From: Sipunculus nudus
Lineage: Eukaryota; Annelida; Sipuncula; Golfingiida; Sipunculidae
Assembly (NCBI GenBank): GCA_026874595.1
Contig: CM049319.1
Span: 17,837,101-17,901,100 of the forward strand
Direction of reading: 5' to 3'
Length of the DNA: 64,000 nt
The notes under the pieces were generated by a model, which did no database searches, was not told the origin of the DNA, and saw nothing but the letters and a program-made list of their open reading frames with translations. The position numbers and the translations under genes are program-made. Shown piece after piece: positions 25,701 to 37,700 of the stretch. Position 1 is the stretch's first letter; the number at the start of each line of letters is the position of its first letter.

Positions 25701-28700
25701 GTAAAATCTCCAAATGACTACCAACTGGACCTCAATAAAGTGGTCATTATTTTGAGGTGGTTGTTAAACAAAGGTCGTCACTAAGTGAGTTTTTACTGTA
25801 CTATGCAGTTGACCTACTTTTTTTTCAAAGTAAGCAGGCAGCGCTGGGAGGTGTTCATTGTGCAGCAGACGGTATAGTCGTTTCTCTTTGCGACCGTCCT
25901 CCCCCTCCAGCTCTCCAAGGAACTCCTGCCACTCCTCAAGCGTACTACACAGCAACGTCCAGGTACGAGTCTCCACAGGGACCTTCAGATCCGGGACTTC
26001 ATCTTCTTGATCACTGCATTAAATAGGAAAAGATGTCATTTTTCCTACTGATTAACTACATTATTCCTTTACTTGCTAAAACTAACTGACATCCATGGTG
26101 GTAAAGTGTTTGCTTTTGATTAAAAGGAGATTTCAATTTACTACAAAAGAAATAAATGGAGAATTTAATCAATGTTAAACAAATCAATTATCAAACTGAT
26201 CCTAAGGCTCCTGACAATTCAAAGGTCTACTCGTTATTACCTCACTTCAGACACCTTTATCCTTCTGACCATAATATATATGAGACACACTCTGGGCAAG
26301 GAGGTTAAACATATGGAGTTACAACTCCAGGTCCAGCCATGTCAAATGTTGCAGGAGGGGGTGGTCATAAAACTTGCTGGTCAAAGGCACAGAGAGATGC
26401 CGCTGATAAGCCTAGTGGTAATTGATACAGCGCAAGAATCTTAAGTTGCAGGAGACCCCTGAGCCATTACTGGGCAGCTGTAAACATGTCCAATAATACA
26501 AGAATAACAACATCAATGACGCAGTGGGCAGGGCTCACAGTTTTAAATTAAAATTTTGTTATCAAAATTTTGTGCCTGGCACTGTGTTACAATAGGCAAA
26601 CCATAGGGTTAATAGGCTTATCACATCTTAATTGCAATAGGTGCTCTGCTGACACTCAAGTGCTGGCAGAGCTTCCCGGAGTTTTATCTCAATTTATGTA
26701 ATCTCCTAGCCCTGGCCATGTGGAAAAGGTATAATTTCAAACCCTTTCTCATTACCTGTCCTCCTCCTCCTCAGAATCCTCCTTCTTCCTACTTCTCCGA
26801 CGTGGTCTACCTCGTTTTTTCTTGTTATTTTTCTCCTCGACTTTCTTCTTCTTCAGCTTCCTGAAGTACAGCCAACATAATGTAATGTCAGGTATACATA
26901 GAAAGGATCTAAATACATTGTTATTTGCATAAAACATGCAAATTTGTTTAATACAATAAACTATGGTCTGACCCACAAAGGGCTTTCCATCAGTTTATTA
27001 TGATATACTGTAGAACCACTATATTACGGTCACCATTGGGACTGGATGAAAGTGGCCTTAATACAGGAGTGGCCGTTATACAGGACTTGACCAGGATAGG
27101 GTGGTTAAAATGTAACACGAAACCAAGTTCAAATCTTTATGACAATCAACAAAATAAACATATATACAGAGTATTAGTATAATTACTGTTATCAATAAAA
27201 AGATAAAATATTTACAAACACGCCAACCCTATTTATAACAATTACCAGCAATATATACAAATACAGAATTTGTTATTAAATTACAAACAGATTGTATATC
27301 CATAATATTTGTTCAAATGTTGAGAAGCTCTTTTTATCCATAAAGTATACTAATATCACGGAAGTATCAGCAGAAATATGAGAACATTCCCAAAATACAC
27401 ACTTTATATCTAGTTAAAGAAAACAGTTATGGAAGATTGTTGTTACACACTTTTGAGTCAACAATTTCATCTTGATAGGCAAATTCCAAATTCTCAGCTG
27501 TTGTGTAGCTGCCAGTAAGTCCCTTCTACATTGAAAGCAGTTTAAGTAGCCATGCCCATTTTAACACATCTGATATTTCTTTGATGGTGCATTCCTCTGA
27601 CTCAGACTGTTCTGTTTCGCTGTCGGAATCCTTGTCGTTAGCGGCCTGTTCCATGGCTTCACTCACCAAGTCTCTTTCCCAGTTATCAGTCAATTCCTCC
27701 ACAGCAGGGGGCATGCTACTCTGAGTTGACAAATTCTCATTGGACATGGGGTCCTTGATGTTCAGCTGATGGGATGTTCTATAGCGATGAGTTGACTCAA
27801 TGGATGTCATCTTCATCATTTCCATTGTCATTTTCAACAGGGAAGCCTGATTTCTTGAAGCATGCTGTCACTGTGCTTTTCTTAATATCTTTAACGACAG
27901 CTCCTATCCACTGGACAGCATCTAGAACGTTAATGGCCTTTCCAGATGCAACGTCCGCGGCCCCTTTATCAGCCTTGGCGATCACAGATCGTTGGAGGAA
28001 GTTCCTGTAGTGCCGCTTAAAAGTCATAATAATTTGGCTGTCATTCGTTAATTATATGACAAACACCCTGATTAAGATCCGGCTCGCATGACTGATTCCC
28101 AAACATACACGCAGGTGGGAACACATGCCTTAATATTGTGCATACTAATAAGGCTGGCTACATGTCAAACAAATCAGTCACGGTCGAGTTGTTACCTTTA
28201 TCTAGGCACTCATTAACAGACAGGAATATGTGAGAGCGCACACTTTGTAAAGATATTGAGTTCAGAAGTGGCCGCTCGTTTTGTGGAGCCCATGTCACAG
28301 AGTCACTGCCCCTGACCGTAATTGAGACGTTTCCCAGCCTGCGGGACCCAGAGACCTGGCCATAATATGGAATAGAGGAGTGACCGTAATTGACAACAAA
28401 ATGATTATGAAATATAACGGTCGAAAATTCGGGACCAGAAAATCTTACCTTTATAGACGTACTTACCGTTATTGAGGCGTGGCCGTTAGCAGGCGTTCTA
28501 CTGTATATTAAATGTTAATGATTTCTCTCCAACAATGGAGAGTGAAATAAGGATAAGATACTCTGTGATTGAATAGTCACATCATTTTGATTTTTACATT
28601 ATCAATGACATTTACTTATGAAGTGAAAAAACAGAATGGCACCTTAATTAGACTAACATGTTGGCAACATTAATGCAAGTCAAATCATACATTGGAAAAT

Positions 28701-31700
28701 TGTTCTCTACACAGAATCATGGATATAGAGAACTCTCGCTGTATATCTTACTTTTCTGGTTCTTCTTCCTTTGCTATGATCACTTCCTCTTTGTAAAGTC
28801 TGGTGTTTTCAAATATGTAATACTGGGATCCGTCCTTGTCACTGCCCACTGGCTCAAGACGCATGTCCCACGCCTCAACGTTCTGAAAACATTGTAAAAA
28901 AGTCAACTAGAATAGGGGTAGTTGACAATCGTGACTACGTGTATCCGCAGAAATCAGAGTGGGATGGGTGAAGTGAGGCATGGATTGAGTAACAAGGGGA
29001 AATAGAGTGAGACGTGTTGCATATTAGCATGGATGTCTGCAGCCAAAATGTGTATGTAGGTTGTGCCACCTACCACAAAATCCAGAAGGTTATCAAAGTT
29101 GTATACAAATGCAAAAGTCAAACCACTGCTGAGATATGAGTGATTTTATCCCATGGCAGACAAACAGACAGACCCCGTGCAAAAATGGTTGCAGGTGGTG
29201 CCACCAGTTTTGCGTATGATTAAGAGCTATGTGAGATCTATACACATGCAAAATTTTGGCCCAATCGGTAAAACAGTTCCAAAGATATGAGCTTGGATGT
29301 CTGCAGCGTAAACATAAATGTAGGTGGCACCACCTGCCACAAAAATCCACAAAGCTATCCAAGATGTATGAACCTGCAAAATTTAAGAAAGATAAGTCAA
29401 ACCAATGCAGAGATATGAGTGATTTTATCCCACGACAGACAAACAGACAGACCCTGTGCAAAAATGGTTGCAGGTGGCGCCACCAGCTTTGCGTATGGTA
29501 AAGAATCATGTGAGATCTATACACATGCAAAATTTTGGCCCAATTGGTAAAACAGTTCCCGAGATATGAGCTTGGATGTCTGCAGCATAAACATGAATGT
29601 AGGTGGCACCACCTATCATAAAATCAACAAATTCGTCCAGGATGTATACACATGCAAAATTTCAGGTGGATAAGTCCAACCAATGCAGAGATATGAGTGA
29701 TTTGATCCCAAGGCAGATGAACAGATGGACACTGTGCAAAATTGGTTGCAGGTGGCGCAGGCTGAAAACATAGTATCGTTTTGGTGGATACAATAACTGA
29801 CAACTAGTGGAAGGCATTGGTTGTAAAATTGTATTTGATGATTGAAAAACAAAAATGACTGATGATGGATTACTAACTGATTATTTAATATACTTTTTAT
29901 TACCATGGAAGCTGTTGTATAAAATTATACCTTAAATAGTGTATATCAATACCAGTTATGCAAGCCCTCTTGCAAGCTATCAGTTACTGCCATGCGGGGT
30001 TTCCCGCCTCCGGACCCCATCCCCACCAGCCCACCAGTTTTGGATGTACCCTCGTGTCTGCACGGACGTAATCTGGTCGAGTTTCTCCCGCTGCGCCCTC
30101 CGGACAACGGAACATCTGAACGAACGCTATATTATTATAAACATTACTTTGACACATAAACTGTGACCCGCCGGACATTATATACAATTGGACTGTTCAT
30201 TACCACATTGTGTCAACTGGTACCAGAAGTGGGGTGATCAAATAATCTCAGGAAATATAAAAAGAAATCAACGGTAGGCCAGCGACCTGGTGAGTAGAAG
30301 TCTACTTTTGCATGAGAAGTTTATATCACCTTATTTATAAAGCTTCTTAAGCGAAATCGTTCGCTACGAAACAACTTGCGAATTAATTTAGCGAGACGTA
30401 ACAAGTGATTAAAGCTCCAGCAGCGAAAAATCATTCGCTGAACGGACTAAAGCTACTGATACAGCAGCATGAAAACTCGCCCTAAGGGGGGTATATCTGC
30501 CACAAAGTTTCATTAGTGTTGGCCAATATCTCGCCACCGTTGTACATTTATAATAAAAAGTTAAATCTGATATAATTCTGGGACCTTAAACAAACAATAC
30601 TAAGCACTCGGTGGATATAACGGGCTTTGTGAAGTGTACGGCAGGGGTATCAACATTCCGCTAGCTTCAAGTTAACGCGAGAAGCAAACTCGCTGTCATC
30701 AACATTCTGTCCTGACAAAAACAATCAGTGAGACGTTGGACAGCCGTCTGACCTGCAGGCGAAGGGCCGGCGACGATACACAGCACACCACAAAGGCCAT
30801 ACGCAGCCAAGTTCAGCGTAGACGAGATAACGGTACTATAGTACTTAACGGCCCCGACATTTCTTTGACAAGTGACTGTTCATACGACGGGCCGTGTCAA
30901 AGGTTACTTGGACTGCGTCTGTTGTATACAAAAGCGTGAGATCTACCTTCCGGCACTGGAAAGTGCGAGTTAACGAGATTACTGTGTTGACATTGCTCGG
31001 TACGACCGCCCCCTCCCCTGGCGAAACCGCACACAGAAAACATTGTAACGTTAGACTCGCTGTCACGTGCGGACCTTCCTCTTTAGAAGACAAAAAGTTG
31101 ATCGATAGTGAATAAATTTGATTGTGTAAATTAGCTTTGATCAGTTGATCATTTGATTGATTTGATTGATTTTTTATTGATTAATCAAACTGAATTTGGC
31201 TGAAATTTGTTGATTATGAATTGCATTAATTAATTGGATTAATTAATCTTTAATAAATTGGTTAATTGTTCTTGAATTAATTAATTAGATTGATTGGAAA
31301 TAGTTGATTGATCGATTGATTTTAGGTTGATTGATTAAGTTGGATTAATTAAAATTTAAATTAAATGATTGATTGATCTTGGATTGGTTCATTAGACTGA
31401 TGTGAATAAGTTATTGTTCGATTGATTTTTGATCAATTAATTGGATCTGATTGATTAATTTTTAATTAATGGATTTATTGATTTTAGATTGATTTTTTAG
31501 ATTGGATGATTTGATTTTTAAATGTTTAATTGAATGATTTTGCATAAATTAATTGAATTGAATTGATATGAATAGATTGATTAATTTTAATTATTTCATT
31601 ATTTTTTTTATTAATTGATTTTATTGATTTATTCACTTTTATTTATCCGGCTTCATTTCTTGAAAAATTGATAATTTGGCATCTACAAAATCCTTACGGT

Positions 31701-34700
31701 TGCTTATAGGTGCTATTCTCTGCTTGCCCTCGAGTGAATTGTTTCATGTTCACTCCCTGCTGAATACATCGTTTAGTGCACTCAGTTGACCGTTTGGCGT
31801 CATTCACATCGTCCAATAACAAGTATATTTGTTTGGTAATAGCATTGTAGTGCGCAAGTAAAATCAAACTTGAATAAATTCCGTCAATAAATAAATCAAC
31901 ACTCTTTATTAATTCCATCATCATTATTGTAAAGCAACCAAGTAAAATTTTATATTTTTGATTGGCTACTTTGGCAAGCAACAGTGAGCAACAGTGAGTG
32001 TTTCGATCGTCAGTAATAATAATCAAAATGCCAGGGGGAAAACACCGGAAACAGGACAATACCCATGATGATCATTCATCAGCCCACCAGGAGGCAGCAG
32101 CAGAGGGTGGTGCTCATGACCAGGCAGTAGGCGGTGAGCTAGAAACTGGTATGGCAGATGTCCTGCTTGCTCTTAGGCAGATAATGGAGGGGCAACGACA
32201 AGCCCAGGAGCGGCAAACAGCATTGCTCCAGGAAACTCAGGCTGCAATGTTGAGCCGTTTGGATGCCCTCCTACTATCGTCACAACGCCTCCAGAAGGCC
32301 CTCGCCCTGAAGACCATGAACGAGAGCCACTAGGTGCCGCTGCCCCAGATCTCCAAACGCCCCAAAAACCTACGTTTCTCCGACCTTACCGTTCTGAAAT
32401 ACGCACCGATCGGGAACATCCTGATCGGGTCCATGGAGGACGAGACACAGACCAGCGGAGGTCTGTTCCGGCTAACATGGAGGATCAAGTTGGGCCAAAT
32501 CCGGACCTAAGATCTCCAACAAGAGGTCGGATGACCACTAATCTGAGAGATTCGTACGGGCTCCATGGCCTGGATGACGACATGCCACCACCCCTCAGAA
32601 CCGACAATGACCTTGAGCGGCAGCTTCGGGTCATTGAGCAAAGAGAAAGAGCAGCTGGCCCTCGACGCCCAAAGCCTCGAGAACGTGCCAGAGCTCATGA
32701 TCATGAGACCAGGACAAGGGGTATCGAGACACATACTCCGAGAAATGAACCACCAAGAGCAAAATTACCAATGTTCGATGGTAAGGATGACTGGGAGGCC
32801 TTCATCATGTCCTTCGAGAGAACAGCTCGACGGTATGAATGGGGTCCATATGAGAAGGCAGACCGACTGCAAGAAAGTTTACGTGGGAGTGCCCTGCGAT
32901 ACATAAGCCTATTGCCAGGGGGAATTCCAGAGGAGTACGAACAACTCCGTCAGTACTTGGCTCAAAGGTTTGGTCGCCGGGAACCCCCCTCAACTGCAAG
33001 GCACAAGTTGGACGAATACCGACAGGGGAGTGAAAGCACGGCAGAGTACGCAGAAGAGGTGCGACGTATGGTTAGCATAGCTTACCAGGGAGTGGACCTC
33101 GTGATGCAAGAACAACTCGCCGCAGACTACTTCCTGTGAGGGTACAAGAATGCCCGGCTGGCATATGATGTAATGAACCAAAGGCCAGCCACCCTGTCGG
33201 AAACACTTGACCTCATCGACGCTTACCAGCATCACTACAAAGCGACGATAGGTAGGGCCCATGATAATGTTTGAGGTCGTACTCGACGTGTCTCCTGGGC
33301 AGAAGACCCACACCAGGCAACGGAAGAGGTCGATTCCTCTGAGAATAGTCTCCGGAGGAAGCTGAATGCAGGGTTTCAAAAAATAAACGAGACCCTGAGT
33401 GAAAGCCTGGATCACAAAATGAAACATCTGTGGGCGAAAATAGAGGAAAAGCTGTCGCACAACCATGGCCGGGATATGAAACGTCAGGACTCCAGGAACA
33501 ATGGCGCTAGGAGAAGTCCTAGCCCATTTGCCAGTCGATCCAGGGATTGTCCCAGGCAACGCACTCCGACCCCCCTGTGCCACACACCTTCGGAAAACTA
33601 ACAGAGGCCACATCTGTACACACGGATCTGGCCGGAAATGACTCATCCATTCATGAAGAGGGCCTCTTGATCAGCATTGGGAGAACAGAACGCCATGGAC
33701 CAACCATTCTCCTCCCCTTACTGATCAATGATAATGAAGTTGATGCTACAGTAGACACCGGCGCAGAAGTGACTGTTGTATCCGAAGAGTTTTTCAAATT
33801 ATGCACGCATGGCAAGCGTGAAAATAGTGGCGAGACAGTTTTATTGACAAATGCTGAGAAAGATAACATCATGAAAGCCAAGAAGGGAATATGTATGACG
33901 TTTCAGTTTGGGACCACCAAGATAGAATGGAATGTGTATGTGGCACTCATTCACGATGATGTCCTCTTAGGACTTGATCTCTTACAGGAGGCTGATATAA
34001 CCATCCAAGCGCGAGGGAGTGTGTTCATCAAGGGGAAACCTTTACCCAGTCGAGTAATACTCGAAAAGGGAAGGTCATTTGATATCGCAAATGTGTGCTT
34101 TACTGAAAAACTACATCTGGAACCAGGGATGGAATACCTTGTCACTGGATCAGTTAACCGAGTTGTTGAAGGTCAGGATGCGGTAATGGAACTAGTTTTA
34201 TTTTAGAATTTGTAACATAACCGTTCAACAGGATTAGTGAGTGCTGAAGGGACTCAGCACAGCAGGAAGGGGGCAGTGTAATAAGAAGTACAATAAAAAA
34301 GCTCCAGTTTGCAAGTCCTCTCGCGAAATATCAATACAAGTCATGCGAGCCCTCTCGCAAGCTATCAGTTACTGCCATGCGGGGTTTCCCGCCTCCGGAC
34401 CCCATCCCCGCCAGCCCACCAGTTTTGGATGTACCCTCGTGTCTGCACGGACGTAATCTGGTCGAGTTTCTCCCGCTGCGCCCTCAGGACAACGGAACAT
34501 CTGAACGAACGCTATATTATTATAAACATTACTTTGACACATAAACTGTGACCCGCCGGACATTATATACAATTGGACTGTTCATTACCACATTGTGTCA
34601 ATATTGACTGACTTAATTCAGTCTGACCTTGTATATATAATGCTGTCAGATTAAGGTAATGGCCAAGTTGCTTAAACTTAGCACCACTCTGGCCCTCTGA

Positions 34701-37700
34701 CACTAGAGATTATACGACCAGCTTACTGGCTGTAAGAGTGCTCTTACATCCTACAGTGAAGAACGCACTATAAGGCTCTATGACAATGCAAAAATTTTTT
34801 TTTCATTTCTGACGCCTCATGGCCTACACTACAGACACACTGTCAGTTGACAAAAACCAGACTAATCGTTACCTTTTATAGTATACTTTCTAACAACACC
34901 AAACATAAGCCAGAAAAGTTCCGTCTTGACTCAGCATATTGGTAAATCCCTCCGAATGTTTGTTGAATTTCTGACCACATGATTAGAAGTATGGTTCACA
35001 TCGTTTAATGGACACACCCAACTTGTATGCAATACAATGACTCATTACCATAGAGACTATTTTAGTTAGTGTTGTGTTTACATGTATTCTCTTGTGTTTA
35101 TTCATCATTTGTAGCCTTATGTTAAGATTATGGGCTGTTTATCACAATATGAATGCATTGTTAGGGAAGTCCACTATGATGCAAACCTCCATATTGCTTG
35201 TATCACAACTCAAGTAGGCTTAAACACCCAATTATCAGTGTCTACTGAGTCGGGTTGTCACGGCTACTGAAACCTGTATGCTGCACAAGGTTTAGTTTTG
35301 ATGCTGTTCGCTACTTTGTGGCCAGTCTTTGTTATATCTCCGACAGGATTAGTATATCTTTGTCCAGGATAACATGACTTCTTTGAATGTGAATATATAA
35401 TCATTTGTGATCGACTATGCAAAATACAACCAATTCAATCAAAAGAATCTTATTATGAAAGAAAACTACAAATCACTGATATAATAAATTAATTGGCACA
35501 CCACCACTGACAACAAAACTGGGACATCTCGAACACAACATCACTGGCAAGTTAAAGGGAGGATGGTTCATACAGTTGTTGTAAAAACTCGTGACAATTT
35601 CTGCAAGAACACACCTACTGCAAAGTTCATATATCTTTGAGATATGTTTAAATAGACTCTGCTCCAATAACTTTTATGTGAGGGTGGTCTCTAGTTAATG
35701 TACCTGTTTAAACTAATAACAATATATGCAAAAATATTCTGATTGAAAAGTTACAATTTCATCATGATATATTTTAATAAACTTAGTTAAAACAAGGGAC
35801 CCATGGGTCACGGCGCTCAGCTGATCGTGATTGGACTATAAATGTATCACCATTGTGATACTATATTTAGTCGACATACCTTATGAATATCATGGACATG
35901 TTAGGCTATTATAAAGGAATATAATGTAATATGTGAGTAAATGATGTATGAAATAACCTGACTGATGGATTAATATGGAGTAAATATAGTGGTTTATTTT
36001 TTATTTATTTGGGAGCTTTTGAAAATAGGGATATATTTGAGCAAATATGAATGCAATGACAGTACACTAAGCAGTGGTAGAATGATGATAAGGCTATTAG
36101 TTGAAGGATCTATAGTGTATGGAAGTCTGCAAGATTTCAATTTGACAGATATAATGTTATGATTAACTATGCTGAAGAGAGGATTTATGAATTGTGACTG
36201 TATGTCATTATATCTCTTAGGTCTTGACAAGGTACATTATATTGATGCCCACCACGTCTACATATTACACAATATTGACATAATTTCTGGCATGTATATA
36301 GGTAACAAATAGTGAAACAATATATAAAAATATGAATATATCTGATTCATATTGTTCTCGTTTACTGAGGCTGACATTGGGATGGGGTGCGGAGAAGGAA
36401 ACAGTGTGGGTTGCAAGAAAGGTTGGATGTAGAGAGAAAAGGAGATAGAGAGAGAGGGACAGAGCATTCAACAGTACTGAAACACCTGGAAGGTTAAAAT
36501 CTAAAATATTATGAAATGTAGATAAAGTCTGAGAAAAAGAGGTAATCTAGGCCATGGTTTGTTGATATGATTAAGAAATTGTTGCAAATAATATTTTAAG
36601 ATCTGACCATGCATTTCCATTGGATACCTTTCTGACAGGCTGTTGACAGTTCAACATTTTACACATTTGTCTAATGAGATCCAAATTTTTTAATAAACTT
36701 TTTTTTCTATTTAATGATATGTATACAGTTGCTATAAAGTCCCCACTCCACAGGCAGGACTTGATGGGGGGGGGGGGTTATGATGGGAGGTACAACACCT
36801 CTGTCTCTCTGTATATATTTTCTTCAAATTATAAAATTTTATGCTATAGCAATAGAACTATTGTTCACAGTGCCAAGGAGCAAGGACTTAGTGGGGTGGG
36901 GGAAGGGGATGGTGGGAGTTACAATACCCTTGCATATACGTACAGGATATGAAATTTAATTAATCAGTGCTTACAGGAAAAAACAAGGGACCTATGGGTC
37001 ACGCCGCTTAGCTGTTATATATGATAAAAAAATATGATTTAGAAATGAGGCACATGCTGGTTATATGTGGTAATAAAAATAAGCTGTGTTATGAGTTGTT
37101 GTTGTTTAGCCTATGAATGATTTTGATAGTACCTTTGGAAACAGGAAAGAGGATTAATTTCATTTATTTTATTAACAAATTGAGTGTGATTGTCATACAG
37201 ATTTTGACTTGGCCATATAACTTATAAGCAGAACATATAATATAAGAGTTTATCTATTTATTAAAAAATTACAAATATTGTCCCAAATATAATTTTTATT
37301 AAAAATAATAAGAGAATAGTATGATTTTTTCAAATAAAATATAACTGAAATGATTATTAAAATAATATTAAAGAATATATTCATGAATGCATTCATTAAT
37401 ACATTTTGAAAGTTTTTTTACTGGTATTCATGTACTTTCATTTTTACCTGAATTCCCATTCTTATGAAAGAAATTTTATAATGGAGTACATATTCATATT
37501 CGTGTTTAAATACAATTGCAAAGTATTCGCACCATGTCTGATATTTATTCAGTTTTCACCAAACAATGATGTTGAGAATCCAGAATATACAAAATTCACA
37601 CATTTAAATAATGATCATAAGTACCTGGTTTTATGGCTTTTATTTATATTTTTTTAAAAATGTAATATATTCATTTTGGACTAATTTCACATCAATGTAC

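Larger units (their letters stand above)
29940..34600 (+). mobile_element. Non-autonomous LTR retrotransposon (Ty3/gypsy-like, gag-protease only)
   Basis: Two direct repeats (29940-30215 and 34277-34600) differ at about six positions in 273 aligned bases. They enclose a tRNA primer site, a gag region, an aspartic-protease region and a polypurine tract. Between the protease stop (34206) and the polypurine tract there is no room for reverse transcriptase, RNase H or integrase, so mobility would need proteins from a relative. It lies antisense in intron 4 of the CECR2-like gene. Clear target duplications were not found: 5 bases on the left are AATAG and on the right ATATT, perhaps because of change at the 5' edge. 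Confidence 0.85.

Noticed and set aside
29093-29530. 145-codon minus-strand frame
   Set aside because: It lies wholly within the 270-bp tandem array and its peptide repeats with the DNA period, so it is a by-product of the repeat.
29939-30187. Overlapping frames on both strands repeated at 34309-34572
   Set aside because: They are the two LTR copies, not genes.
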